From the NCBI GenBank assembly GCA_900469615.1, contig UBYA01000011.1, forward strand, positions 372,001-436,000: 64,000 nucleotides of DNA. Reading direction: 5' to 3'. The stretch comes from Hyphomicrobiales bacterium (GTDB lineage: Bacteria; Pseudomonadota; Alphaproteobacteria; Rhizobiales; Rhizobiaceae). The notes under the pieces were generated by a model that made no database searches, was not told the origin of the DNA, and saw nothing but the letters and a program-made list of their open reading frames with translations. Shown piece by piece: positions 46,697 to 55,501 of this stretch; the first letter of the stretch is position 1; the number at the start of each line of letters is the position of its first letter. Both the position numbers and the translations under genes were made by a program.

Positions 46697-47727
46697 GTGA
46701 GGATACCGTCGACATCCCCGAACAGGGCAAGCCAGGCGGCGGTACGATGTCGCCACAGGAATTCGTACGGCGGGGAGCGGTATTTCTTCTGCTGTTCGCC
46801 CTTGTCGTCGTCTTCAGCTTCGCCCAGCCGGCCTTCATCAACATCAACAATCTGATGAGCATTCTGCAAGCGGTTTCGGTCGTCGCCATTATCGGCGCGG
46901 GCGTCACGGTGACGCTTGCCATCGGCGGCTTCGATCTTTCCGTCGGCGCGGTGGCCGCATCGAGCGTCATGGCTGCCAGCTACGCCATGATCGTCCTGGA
47001 TCTCGATGCCTACCAGACGGTGCCCCTTGTGCTTGCCTTCGGCGCAATCGTCGGGCTCGCCAATGCCGTGCTGATCGTCCGGCTGAAGGTGCCGGATCTG
47101 CTGGCTACCCTCGCCACCATGTTTCTGTTAACGGGATTGCAGTTAATCCCGACGGCAGGGCGGTCCATTTCCGCAGGGCTGATCCTTCCTGACGGCATGG
47201 TGGCAATCGGCAAGGTCGACCCGGCCTTTCTGACGATCGGACGATCGAGCCTGCTCGGCGTCATCCCCTTTCCTGTGATTCTCATGCTGCTCGTGGCCTT
47301 CGTGCTCCACGTTCTCACCGAGCGCACCCGCATCGGCCGCCTCCTCTATGCGACCGGCGGCAATGAAGCGGCAACCCGGCTGGCCGGCGCGAATATCGGC
47401 CGCCTTAAGACCTTTGCCTACGTGCTTTCAGGGGTTCTCGCCTCGCTCGGTGGCATTATCGTCGCCGCCCGCGTCGGCCGCGGCGATGTCTCCTCGGGGG
47501 CTTCGCTGCTGATGGATTCCGTCGCAGCCTCGCTTATCGGCTTCGCCGTCCTGGGATTGCGCCGTCCCAACGTTCTCGGCACGACCATCGGTGCGGTTTT
47601 CGTCGGTGTTCTTCTGAACGGGCTGACGATGCTCAACGCTCCCTATTACACCCAGGATTTCATCAAGGGCGCCGTCCTCGTCGGCGCGCTCGCCCTCACC
47701 TACGGCATCGGTCGCGGCAAGGCATGA
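46693..47727 (+). CDS. Sugar-type ABC transporter permease
   Basis: Inner-membrane permease of 344 aa in the RbsC/XylH/YtfT family. After a short hydrophilic N-terminus, about 8-10 helices follow. Family motifs include GAGVTVTLAIGGFDLSVGAVAASS, VPDLLATLATMFLLTGLQ, GRLLYATGGNEAATRLAGANI and GTTIGAVFVGVLLNGLTML. The ATG at 46693 overlaps the ATPase stop as ATGA. It forms a transporter with the upstream ATPase. The substrate is unknown without the binding protein. Confidence 0.88.
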   Translation: MSEDTVDIPEQGKPGGGTMSPQEFVRRGAVFLLLFALVVVFSFAQPAFININNLMSILQAVSVVAIIGAGVTVTLAIGGFDLSVGAVAASSVMAASYAMIVLDLDAYQTVPLVLAFGAIVGLANAVLIVRLKVPDLLATLATMFLLTGLQLIPTAGRSISAGLILPDGMVAIGKVDPAFLTIGRSSLLGVIPFPVILMLLVAFVLHVLTERTRIGRLLYATGGNEAATRLAGANIGRLKTFAYVLSGVLASLGGIIVAARVGRGDVSSGASLLMDSVAASLIGFAVLGLRRPNVLGTTIGAVFVGVLLNGLTMLNAPYYTQDFIKGAVLVGALALTYGIGRGKA

Positions 47728-47880
47728 TCCCTCTCCCCAACCAGCGGAAATCACCGCATGAAACGGTCCGGCTCGTTCATTTCGGAAACTCCGATCCTTG
47801 CAAGCAGGCAGAAGCCAGGCCTGCAATCATCACATAACGACGGTGGCATCGCACCTCCCCAGCCGGCCTGATCCAAGGAT

Positions 47881-47906
47881 GGTCTGCCCGGCGTTTCGGG
47901 CAGACC
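47881..47906. terminator. Hairpin between convergent genes
   Basis: GGTCTGCCCG (47881-47890) pairs perfectly with CGGGCAGACC (47897-47906), loop GCGTTT. It lies between the permease gene (ends 47727) and the minus-strand aldo/keto reductase gene (ends 47918). It has no long T-run, so it may act as a bidirectional factor-dependent end. Confidence 0.55.
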
Positions 47907-47917
47907 CCTGAGATCTG

Positions 47918-48961
47918 TCAGACCGCCTTGTCGTGAGAGGGCTTTTCCCAGAGATTGATGCCACCTTCGACGGCATGGCGGTCGATCTCCGCGAGTTCCT
48001 CGGCACTGAAAGTCAGGTCGTTCAGGGCGGCCACATTCTCCTCCACCTGCCGCGCCGAACTCGCGCCGATCAGCGCCGACGTAACGCGCGGGTCCCGGAG
48101 AACCCAGGCAATGGCGAGCTGGGCAAGCGACTGGCCGCGGCGCTTGGCGATCTCATTGAGCGCGCGGGCCCGCTCGATATTTTCCTCTTTCAGATGTTCG
48201 GGCCGCAGGGGATCTCCGCCAGGCCGGTTGACGCGGGAATCCTGAGGAATGCCGTTCAGATATTTGTTGGTCAGCAGGCCCTGGGCGAGCGGCGTAAAGG
48301 CGATGATGCCCGCTCCGACTTCATCCGAAGCAGCAAGCAGGTCCGTCTCGATCCAACGATTGAAGAGATTGTAGGCAGGCTGGTTGATGAGAAGCGGCAC
48401 CTGCCGTTCCTTCAGGAGTGCTGCGATTTCGCGCGTCTTGTTGCCGGAATAGGACGATACGCCCACATAAAGCGCCTTGCCCTGCCGCACCGCCTGGGCC
48501 AGCGCATCAGCCGTTTCCTCCAGCGGCGTCTCCGCGTCGAAGCGATGGGAATAGAAAATATCGACATAGTCGATGCCAAGGCGGCCGAGACTCTGATCGA
48601 GGCTGGAAAGAAGCGCCTTCTTCGACCCGCCGCCACGGCCATAGGGACCCGGCCACATGTCCCAGCCGGCCTTCGAAGAAATGATGAGCTCGTCGCGATA
48701 GCTGGCCAGATCCTGTTTCAGGATACGACCGAAATTGATCTCCGCGCTTCCCGCCGGCGGGCCGTAGTTGTTGGCTAGGTCGAAATGCGTGATACCGAGA
48801 TCGAAGGCTTTGAAAAGGATCGATCTTTGCGTGTCGAGAGGCGTCGTATCGCCGAAATTGTGCCAGAGGCCGAAGGAGATGGCCGGCAGTTTGAGCCCGC
48901 TTCGACCGACACGGCGGAAATGGGCGGAATCATAGCGTTCCGGATCGGGGCGATAGGTCAT
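47918..48961 (-). CDS. Aldo/keto reductase, YghZ/GpR-like
   Basis: NADPH-dependent carbonyl reductase of 347 aa, closest to the L-glyceraldehyde-3-phosphate reductase (YghZ) group as judged from FDLANNYGPPAGSAE and GRGGGSKKAL. The catalytic tetrad is present: Asp and Tyr in FDLANNYG, Lys in IISSKAG, His in FYSHRFD. The barrel C-terminus includes WVLRDPRVTSALIGASS for cofactor binding. GGAAGG precedes the ATG. It stands alone. Confidence 0.88.
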   Translation of the reverse strand: MTYRPDPERYDSAHFRRVGRSGLKLPAISFGLWHNFGDTTPLDTQRSILFKAFDLGITHFDLANNYGPPAGSAEINFGRILKQDLASYRDELIISSKAGWDMWPGPYGRGGGSKKALLSSLDQSLGRLGIDYVDIFYSHRFDAETPLEETADALAQAVRQGKALYVGVSSYSGNKTREIAALLKERQVPLLINQPAYNLFNRWIETDLLAASDEVGAGIIAFTPLAQGLLTNKYLNGIPQDSRVNRPGGDPLRPEHLKEENIERARALNEIAKRRGQSLAQLAIAWVLRDPRVTSALIGASSARQVEENVAALNDLTFSAEELAEIDRHAVEGGINLWEKPSHDKAV

Positions 48962-49470
48962 GAATTGCCTTCCTGTCGAGCAAACTGATATGGGCAGCGA
49001 CGCGACCGGGGCAGCTTCGTTGCCTGGCAGGCAAGAGCAGGCTCGATCACCTTCGCAATAGACAGAGAATGGCAGAGAGCCATCCGATGAGAAGCCAACC
49101 GATATTTTTTATCGGCGGGATTGAAGAAGTTTTTTCCAGCCGCTGATCGTCCCGGAGAGCATATGAATGCGGTTCGCGCACTATCCGAACCTTCGGAAAA
49201 GGCTCTCGCGCATTCAGCAGGCAGGCCCCCGTTACCAGAGCCGGCGCGGCTCGTCGTTTCCGGAACCGGGAAATCCGCTCGTTTCGCCGCACGGAGGGGC
49301 TTTCGGTCCCGTCCATCCGGCACGAGCAGAAGCGCTGACCGTTGCCTTTTCAGCAATCGATAGTGCGCATAATTGTTCTTTATTAGAACGCTGAATTCCC
49401 CCATCATCCCGACATTGGTGGATAACGAGACAAAAAGTCCGATCGCCCAATCAACAGGGGAACTATCAGA
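48962..49470. other. 509-bp divergent promoter region
   Basis: Lies between the aldo/keto reductase gene and the start of the 49.5-57.8 kb catabolic operon. It contains GTTCT-N5-AGAAC (49375-49389), about 85 bp before the first operon gene, a possible regulator site. No small gene was found. Confidence 0.45.
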
Positions 49471-50505
49471 ATGTCTCAATTCATGATGAATCGCCGTCGT
49501 TTCCTGTCCAACGCAGGCCTGATCGGAGGTCTCGCCGCAACCCAGACCTTCGTCGGCATCCGCGCCGGCAAGGCGGCCGATGTCGCCGAAGTCCGCATGC
49601 AGCTCGGCTGGCTTGCTTCCAACGGCCTGATCGGCGAGGTCGCCGCGCAGAAGAAGGGCTTCTTTACCGAACAGGGCATCAATCTCACCATCGTTCCCGG
49701 CGGCCCGAATGTGGATGGCGTCGCCGGTGTCGCGGCCGGACAATCCACGATCGGCCAGATCTCCTCCAGCCCATCCGTCATGCTCGCGCGCTCGGCCGGA
49801 ATGCCGGTCAAGGCGTTTCTCGCCGGATACCGTAAGCATCCCTTTACCTATTTCTCGCTGAAGAAGGCACCGATCCGCGAGCCGAAGGACATGATCGGCA
49901 AGACGATCGCCACGCAGCCGACGGCCTTCATCCTTTTGCGCGCGTTGCTCGCCCAAAATGGCATTCCGGAAGACAAGGTGAAGATGGTCAACATGGGTTC
50001 CGACATGAACCAGCTGATCACCGGGCAAGCCGATGCCGTCACTGGCTGGGTCACGAACACCAACGCCTTGAAGGTGCTCGGAGACGAGCGCGTCGACATG
50101 ATGCTGTGGGATGCCGGACTGAAGCTTTACGCCAACGTCTACTACACGACCGACGAGCAGCTGGATAAACATTCCGACGTGCTGGTGCGCTTCACCACGG
50201 CGGCCGCCAAGGGCTGGGGCTATGTCCGCGACCATCCGGAGGAAGCCGTCGACATGCTGGTGGATGCCTATCCCAATCTCGACAAGGCGAGCGAGCTGGA
50301 GGCCGTCCACCCCGTCATCGATTTCTCCTTCGGCGACAGCACCAAGCAGACCGGCTGGGGCGCGATGAACAAGGACAATTGGGCCGCGCAGATCAAGGCT
50401 TACGCCGATCTCAAACAATTTACCGGCGCCACGCCTACCGTCGATGACGTCGCCACCATGGCGATCCTCGATGCCACAACCGACATCCGCAAGCAGATCG
50501 GGTGA
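49471..50505 (+). CDS. ABC transporter substrate-binding protein, SsuA/TauA-NMT1 type
   Basis: Periplasmic binding protein of 344 aa. The N-terminus has a twin-arginine-like export signal (MMNRRRFLSNAGLIGG) ending near AGKAAD. The mature part shows the NMT1/SsuA pattern: VRMQLGWLASNGLIGEVAAQKKGFF, VDGVAGVAAGQSTIG, KTIATQPTAFILLRALL. Such proteins bind sulfonates, thiamine precursors, nitrate, phthalate or other small compounds. It is the first gene of an operon whose later genes encode CoA-pathway enzymes, so an organic acid ligand is likely here. GGGGAA precedes the ATG. Confidence 0.87.
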   Translation: MSQFMMNRRRFLSNAGLIGGLAATQTFVGIRAGKAADVAEVRMQLGWLASNGLIGEVAAQKKGFFTEQGINLTIVPGGPNVDGVAGVAAGQSTIGQISSSPSVMLARSAGMPVKAFLAGYRKHPFTYFSLKKAPIREPKDMIGKTIATQPTAFILLRALLAQNGIPEDKVKMVNMGSDMNQLITGQADAVTGWVTNTNALKVLGDERVDMMLWDAGLKLYANVYYTTDEQLDKHSDVLVRFTTAAAKGWGYVRDHPEEAVDMLVDAYPNLDKASELEAVHPVIDFSFGDSTKQTGWGAMNKDNWAAQIKAYADLKQFTGATPTVDDVATMAILDATTDIRKQIG

Positions 50506-50510
50506 ACGCC

Positions 50511-51323
50511 ATGATGAGCGCCGCTACCGTCAAACAGCCGCTGCCCGTTGCCGAAACGGCAAGGCTCGCCGTTTCCATTCGCGATCTCGACATCCGCTTT
50601 GGAGACAAGGGCAATGAGTTCACCGCCCTGTCCAATGTGTCCGTGGATATTCCCGAGGGATCGTTCGTTACCATGCTCGGGCCGTCCGGCTGCGGAAAGT
50701 CGACCCTTCTGCGCTGTATCGCCGATCTCGTCGATATCAGCGACGGTTCGGTCTCGGTGTTCGGCCGGCCGCCGCGCCAGGCGCGCGAGGGCCGCGACTT
50801 CGCCTTCGTCTTCCAGGAGGCAACGCTCCTGCCGTGGCGCAGCGTCATCGACAACGTTCGCCTGCCGCTCGAGGTCGGCAGGCACGACAAGAGCGCCTAT
50901 GCCGACCCCATGGAACTGCTTGCTCTCGTCGGCCTGAAGGGGCGCGAAAAAGCCTTGCCGCACGAACTGTCAGGCGGCATGCGCCAGCGTGTCGCCATCG
51001 CTCGCGCCCTGGTGACGAAGCCGCGGATTTTGCTGATGGACGAGCCCTTCGGCGCGCTGGACGAGATCACCCGCGACAAGCTCAACGAGGAACTGCTGCG
51101 CATCTGGCGCGAAACGGGCACGACCATCGTCTTCGTCACCCATTCCATTCCAGAGGCGGTCTTCCTCGGCCAGCATGTGCTGATGCTGCAAGCCCATCCG
51201 GGCCGCGTGAAGGAATTCATGAAGGTCGACCTTCCCTATCCCCGCGCGCTTGCGATGCGCGATACGGTCGACTTCATCAAGGTCACTGCGCATCTGCGCG
51301 CACTGCTGGAGGAATGCATATGA
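50511..51323 (+). CDS. ABC transporter ATP-binding protein, SsuB/TauB type
   Basis: ATPase of 270 aa. Walker A is GPSGCGKS, Q-loop FVFQEATLLPWRSVIDNVRLP, signature LSGGMRQRV, Walker B ILLMDEPFGALDE, H-loop FVTHSIPEAV. This is the nitrate/sulfonate/taurine class. Two starts are possible: a GTG at 50502 overlapping the previous stop, or the ATG at 50511 with GGGTGA 5 nt upstream; the latter is chosen. The gene overlaps the permease gene as ATGA. Confidence 0.88.
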   Translation: MMSAATVKQPLPVAETARLAVSIRDLDIRFGDKGNEFTALSNVSVDIPEGSFVTMLGPSGCGKSTLLRCIADLVDISDGSVSVFGRPPRQAREGRDFAFVFQEATLLPWRSVIDNVRLPLEVGRHDKSAYADPMELLALVGLKGREKALPHELSGGMRQRVAIARALVTKPRILLMDEPFGALDEITRDKLNEELLRIWRETGTTIVFVTHSIPEAVFLGQHVLMLQAHPGRVKEFMKVDLPYPRALAMRDTVDFIKVTAHLRALLEECI

Positions 51324-52153
51324 GCAACGCCGTGCACTCCGACATCCGCAACGTCGCCAAGGCGCCGCGCAAGGTCGCCGTTCTCGATGCGACTTTCGGC
51401 GTCCTTCATTCGCACATGCCGGCGATCCTTGCGGCACTCGGCTGCATCGTGCTCTGGCAGGCGGTCATCTGGATCTTCAAGATTCCGACCTTCATGGCGC
51501 CGGGGCCCGTCGATGTCCTCCAGGCCTTTCGCGACAACGCCGCGATGCTGACGCGCAACTTGCTGCCGACGGTGTTGGAAGCCGTCCTCGGCTTCGTGTT
51601 CGGCAACCTCGTCGCCATCCTGCTGGCGATCTGGTTCGTCCACAGCGCCACCGCGGAGAAAGCCTTTTATCCGATCGCCGTCTTCGTCAAGGCGATCCCG
51701 ATCATCGCACTTGCGCCGATCCTCGTCCTGATTTTCGGCAATGGCGTCGCCCCGAAGATCATCATCGCCGGGCTGATCTGCTTCTTCCCGACATTGGTCA
51801 ACATGGTTCAGGGGCTTCGCTCGGCCAGCCCCGCCATGCTCGATCTCATGCGGGTGCTTTCGGCCAGCAACTCCGAAATCCTCTGGAAGGTTCGGCTCCC
51901 AAGCTCGCTGCCATTCCTCTTCGCCGCCCTGAAGATCGCAGCGACAAGCAGCGTCATGGGTGCGATCGTCGCCGAATGGATCGGCTCCAGTTTCGGGCTC
52001 GGCGCCCTCATCATCGAGGCGACCTATAATTTCCGCTCGCCGCTGCTTTACGCAACGGTCGTCATTGCCGCGCTGCTCGCCGTGATCCTCTTTTTCATCG
52101 TCTCGGTTGCCGAGGCGAGGATGATCCGCTGGAAACCGGCCGGACAGCACTGA
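51320..52153 (+). CDS. ABC transporter permease, SsuC/TauC type
   Basis: Inner-membrane permease of 277 aa with about six helices. The BPD-type EAA loop is recognisable (LSASNSEILWKVRLPSSLPFLFAALKIA). FVKAIPIIALAPILVLIFG is typical of SsuC. The ATG at 51320 overlaps the ATPase stop (ATGA) and has GGAGG 7 nt upstream. It completes the importer; the catabolic genes follow after 27 bp. Confidence 0.88.
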   Translation: MSNAVHSDIRNVAKAPRKVAVLDATFGVLHSHMPAILAALGCIVLWQAVIWIFKIPTFMAPGPVDVLQAFRDNAAMLTRNLLPTVLEAVLGFVFGNLVAILLAIWFVHSATAEKAFYPIAVFVKAIPIIALAPILVLIFGNGVAPKIIIAGLICFFPTLVNMVQGLRSASPAMLDLMRVLSASNSEILWKVRLPSSLPFLFAALKIAATSSVMGAIVAEWIGSSFGLGALIIEATYNFRSPLLYATVVIAALLAVILFFIVSVAEARMIRWKPAGQH

Positions 52154-52180
52154 AGCCTTAAAAACATCGAGGGAACACCA

Positions 52181-53539
52181 ATGGAACAGGTTATTCACCA
52201 GCCTGCACGGGATATCCGTGTCGTCGATCGCTCCGATGTGGTTGTCGTCGGCGGTGGCCCGGCAGGGATTGCCGCAGCCGTATCGGCCGCGCGCAACGGC
52301 GCCAGCGTCACCCTTCTCGAACGCTACCCCTATGTCGGCGGGCTTGCCGCCGGCGGCATGGTGCTGGTGCTCGACGACATGATCAACGAGCTCGAAATCA
52401 CCGTGCGCGGCATCTGCATGGAGATGATCGAGCGCATGAAGCGCTGGGATCTGTGCGTAACGCCGACGGACCGCGATCGGCTGATCGAATTCCGCGATAC
52501 GCCGGAAGCCTGGCAGCGCTGGGCGCGCTGGGGCCTCTTCGACTTCCACACACAATCGATGCCGCACCCGATCTGCTTTTCCGCCGCCTTCGATCCAGAC
52601 GCCTTCAAGCGCGCCGCCTACGACATGATCGCCGAAGCCAGGATCAAGCTCAGGACCCATAGCTGGTTTTCCTCAGCGATCGTCGAAGACGGTGCGATCA
52701 AAGGCGTGATCTGCCAGACCAAGGAAGGCATGCAGGCGATCCTTGGCGATGTCGTCATCGACACGACGGGTGATCTCGACGTGGCAGCAAGCGCTGGGGC
52801 TTCCCACATCGAATCCAACTTCATCCTGACAACAGTGTCGCGCTGGGGCGGCGTCGATACGGAAGCGGCGGAACGCTTCGAACAGCAGGAGCCGGAAGCC
52901 TTCAAGGCGCTCGATCACGAGGCCAAGCGGCTGATCGGCGGTTGCTGGTCCTTCTGGTGGCTGAAGACACCGCTGCCCGGCGTCGTCTGGCTGAACTGCC
53001 CGCATATGCCGACCTTGAGCGGCCTGAAGGTCGACGACCTGACCAGAGCGGAGATGGAGGGCCGCTCAAGGATCGCGAAGCTCCTCGATTTCGCGCGGGA
53101 AAAGATGCCCGGCTTCGAGAATGCCTATGTCGTTGATTTCGCCCCGCAGACAGGCGTGCGTCAGACGCGGCTGCTGGAAGGCGCGTATGTCGTCACCAAG
53201 GACGACGTCATGACCCGCCGCCATTTCGCCGACACGGTCTGCCGCGGTCGAGACTACTACACGCCTTACCGGGCCATGTTGCCGAAGGAAATCGATCAGC
53301 TGATCGTCGCCGGCCGGCACTATTCGGCAACGCCGCAGGCACAGAAATCCAGCCGCGAGATTCCGCCCTGCATGGCGATGGGCGAGGCGGCGGGCGTGGC
53401 CGCAACCGTCGCCCTCAACGCCGGCACCACCGTTCGTAGCGCCGATATCGGCGCAATTCAGAAGCAGATGCGGGCCCAGGGCGCCGATCCCGGCGACATT
53501 CCCTCGGAGAACGCAACATATTTGGAGGCTGCAGAATGA
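52181..53539 (+). CDS. FAD-dependent oxidoreductase (FAD_oxidored family)
   Basis: Flavoprotein of 452 aa. The N-terminal dinucleotide fold is VVVVGGGPAGIAAAVSAARNG (about 21-41) with the ribose-binding acidic residue in LLERYPYVGGLAAGG. The second FAD contact is DVVIDTTGDLDVAA, and the C-terminal one is REIPPCMAMGEAAGVAA. It belongs to the FAD_oxidored group whose members act on diverse substrates and are poorly characterised. It sits after the importer and overlaps the CoA-transferase gene as ATGA, so it probably performs an early redox step on the imported compound. Confidence 0.85.
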   Translation: MEQVIHQPARDIRVVDRSDVVVVGGGPAGIAAAVSAARNGASVTLLERYPYVGGLAAGGMVLVLDDMINELEITVRGICMEMIERMKRWDLCVTPTDRDRLIEFRDTPEAWQRWARWGLFDFHTQSMPHPICFSAAFDPDAFKRAAYDMIAEARIKLRTHSWFSSAIVEDGAIKGVICQTKEGMQAILGDVVIDTTGDLDVAASAGASHIESNFILTTVSRWGGVDTEAAERFEQQEPEAFKALDHEAKRLIGGCWSFWWLKTPLPGVVWLNCPHMPTLSGLKVDDLTRAEMEGRSRIAKLLDFAREKMPGFENAYVVDFAPQTGVRQTRLLEGAYVVTKDDVMTRRHFADTVCRGRDYYTPYRAMLPKEIDQLIVAGRHYSATPQAQKSSREIPPCMAMGEAAGVAATVALNAGTTVRSADIGAIQKQMRAQGADPGDIPSENATYLEAAE

Positions 53540-54693
53540 CCACTTTGCCACTCGACGGAATCCGCGTGATCGATTTCACGCAGGTCATGCTCGGCCCTTC
53601 CTGCACGCAGGTCCTTGCGGATTACGGCGCCGAGGTCATCAAGATCGAGAAGGTGAAGATCGGCGATCTCTCGCGCTGGTCGCTCGGTTCCGATCCGGAC
53701 GGCCTCAACAATCCGGTCTTCTGCTCCCTGAATCGCAACAAGAAGAGTCTGGCACTGGACCTGAAGGACCCGACGGCGAACAGAACCGTCCTGACGCTGC
53801 TGGAGACGGCCGATGTCGTCGTCAACAACTTCCGGCCGGGGGTCATGGAGCGCATGGGCTTCGGCTATGAAGACCTGAAGAAGATCAATCCCCGCCTGAT
53901 CTATGCCGTCGGCACGGGCTTCGGGCTGACAGGCCCTTATCAGCACAAGGGTGGTCAGGACGTATTGGCGCAGGCCGTCTCGGGCGTCATGCGCCGCAAG
54001 TCGGACAACAGCCACCCGACCTCGATCTATGCAACGCCGCTCGCCGACTATTCGGCCGGCATGCACCTCGTCCAGGGTATCCTGCTCGCTCTCCTGCAAC
54101 GCGACAAGACGGGCGAAGGCCAGCAGGTCGCGGTCAGCCTCTACAACTCCATGATCGCCATGCAGATGCAGGAAGGCACGACGCATCTGATGCGGCAGAG
54201 AGACCTGAACTGGGGTGCTTTCCCGCTGACGGGCGTCTTCGAGACGACGGACAGCGCAATCGTCATGGTCGGCGCCTTCAAGCCGAACCCGCTGCGCGAC
54301 ATCTGTGCGGCACTCGAGATCGAGGACCTCTCGCAATATCCGCAATACAAGGACTTCGACGCCCAGATGGCGCGGCGGCCTGAGCTGCAGGCGATCTTCC
54401 GCGAGAATTTCGCCAGAAACAGCACCGCGCATTGGATAGAGCGGCTCGAAGGCGTCGACATCCTCTGCGCGCCGGTGCGGTCGCTTCCCGAAGCGCTGAA
54501 GGACGAGCAGACAATCATCAACAAGATGATCCTCGAGGCCGGCGAGACCGCCGCCGGTCCAATCCGCCTTATCGGTTCGCCGATCGACATGTCGGCCGCG
54601 CAGGTGACCGTGCGGATTGCGCCGCCGCAGCTTGGCCAGCACAATGAGGAAATCCTGGCCTCGCTTTCCGAGGTGCAGGGAGACGCCGCATGA
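53536..54693 (+). CDS. Class III (CaiB/BaiF) CoA-transferase
   Basis: Family III CoA-transferase of 385 aa, activating a carboxylic acid by exchange of CoA. Features are GIRVIDFTQVMLGPSCTQVL, YGAEVIKIEK, NRNKKSLALDLKDP and the putative catalytic Asp in TPLADYSAGM. The C-terminus has GPIRLIGSPIDMS and LGQHNEEIL. The start overlaps the FAD oxidoreductase stop (ATGA) and the end overlaps the enoyl-CoA hydratase start (ATGA). It implies that the pathway proceeds through CoA thioesters. Confidence 0.9.
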   Translation: MTTLPLDGIRVIDFTQVMLGPSCTQVLADYGAEVIKIEKVKIGDLSRWSLGSDPDGLNNPVFCSLNRNKKSLALDLKDPTANRTVLTLLETADVVVNNFRPGVMERMGFGYEDLKKINPRLIYAVGTGFGLTGPYQHKGGQDVLAQAVSGVMRRKSDNSHPTSIYATPLADYSAGMHLVQGILLALLQRDKTGEGQQVAVSLYNSMIAMQMQEGTTHLMRQRDLNWGAFPLTGVFETTDSAIVMVGAFKPNPLRDICAALEIEDLSQYPQYKDFDAQMARRPELQAIFRENFARNSTAHWIERLEGVDILCAPVRSLPEALKDEQTIINKMILEAGETAAGPIRLIGSPIDMSAAQVTVRIAPPQLGQHNEEILASLSEVQGDAA

Positions 54694-55466
54694 GCGTTTC
54701 CTTCACGGTAGAAGACCGCGTCGCCCGCGTCACGCTCGACCGACCGGATCGGATGAACGCAGTCGATGCGGAGACCGAAGCGAGGCTGGAAGCGATCTGG
54801 ACGGAGATCGAGAGGCGCGACGACATCAGCTGCGTCGTTCTGACCGGCGCCGGCGAAAAGGCCTTTTGCGCAGGCGCCGACCTCAAAGGCGGAAGCGGCA
54901 GCTCCGGCGTCGATTACTGGACGGTCGGCCGGGAAAACGGCTTCGGCGGCCTCGCCTTCCGCCGCTCGCTCGACGTGCCCGTCGTCGCCCGCGTCAACGG
55001 CTACGCGCTGGGCGGCGGCTTCGAGATGGTGCTCGGCTGCGATATCGTCATTGCGGTGGAAACGGCCCGTTTCGGCCTGCCGGAAGCCCGCGTTGGCCGC
55101 ATGCCGCTCGATGGCGGCATGGTGCTCTTGCAGCGAAAGATCCCGTTCAATCGCGCCATGGCGGTGATGCTGACGGGGCGGCAGTTCGGCGCGCAGGAAA
55201 TGGCAGGCTATGGCATCGTCAACGAGGTCGTGCCGGCTGCCGAGCTGGACGCTGCCGTCGATCGCTGGGTCGCAGACATCGTCGCCTGTGCGCCGCTGTC
55301 GCTGCGGGCAATCAAGCAGACGGTCAATCGCACGGCGCATCTAAGCCCGGCCGAGGCGCAGGCGCTCAGAACGCCGGCTCTGATCAAGGCTCTGAAAAGC
55401 GAGGATGCCATGGAGGGCGTTACAGCTTTTCGCGAGAAGCGGGCGCCCGTTTGGCGCGGCAGATAG
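54690..55466 (+). CDS. Enoyl-CoA hydratase/isomerase family protein
   Basis: Crotonase-fold protein of 258 aa. The oxyanion-hole segments are AFCAGADLKGG and ALGGGFEMVLGCD. Both catalytic-type glutamates are present (in GGGFEM and GLPEARVG), so a hydratase or hydrolase activity is likely. It is coupled to the CoA-transferase gene by an ATGA overlap and is followed after 35 bp by the LysR gene. It probably acts on the CoA ester made by the preceding enzyme. Confidence 0.88.
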   Translation: MSVSFTVEDRVARVTLDRPDRMNAVDAETEARLEAIWTEIERRDDISCVVLTGAGEKAFCAGADLKGGSGSSGVDYWTVGRENGFGGLAFRRSLDVPVVARVNGYALGGGFEMVLGCDIVIAVETARFGLPEARVGRMPLDGGMVLLQRKIPFNRAMAVMLTGRQFGAQEMAGYGIVNEVVPAAELDAAVDRWVADIVACAPLSLRAIKQTVNRTAHLSPAEAQALRTPALIKALKSEDAMEGVTAFREKRAPVWRGR

Positions 55467-55501
55467 GCATGCTATAGCTTCGAGATTGCCGAGGGCCTTT
55501 C

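Noticed and set aside
45095..46756. 553-codon minus-strand frame
   Set aside because: Antisense to the sugar-type ATPase with both Walker motif sets intact.
47881..47906. Classical Rho-independent terminator
   Set aside because: The stem is perfect but a T-run is missing on both strands, so only a hairpin with possible terminator role is claimed.
48958..50418. 486-codon minus-strand frame that could fill the 509-bp gap
   Set aside because: Most of it is antisense to the binding-protein gene, and the part in the gap has no recognisable protein features.
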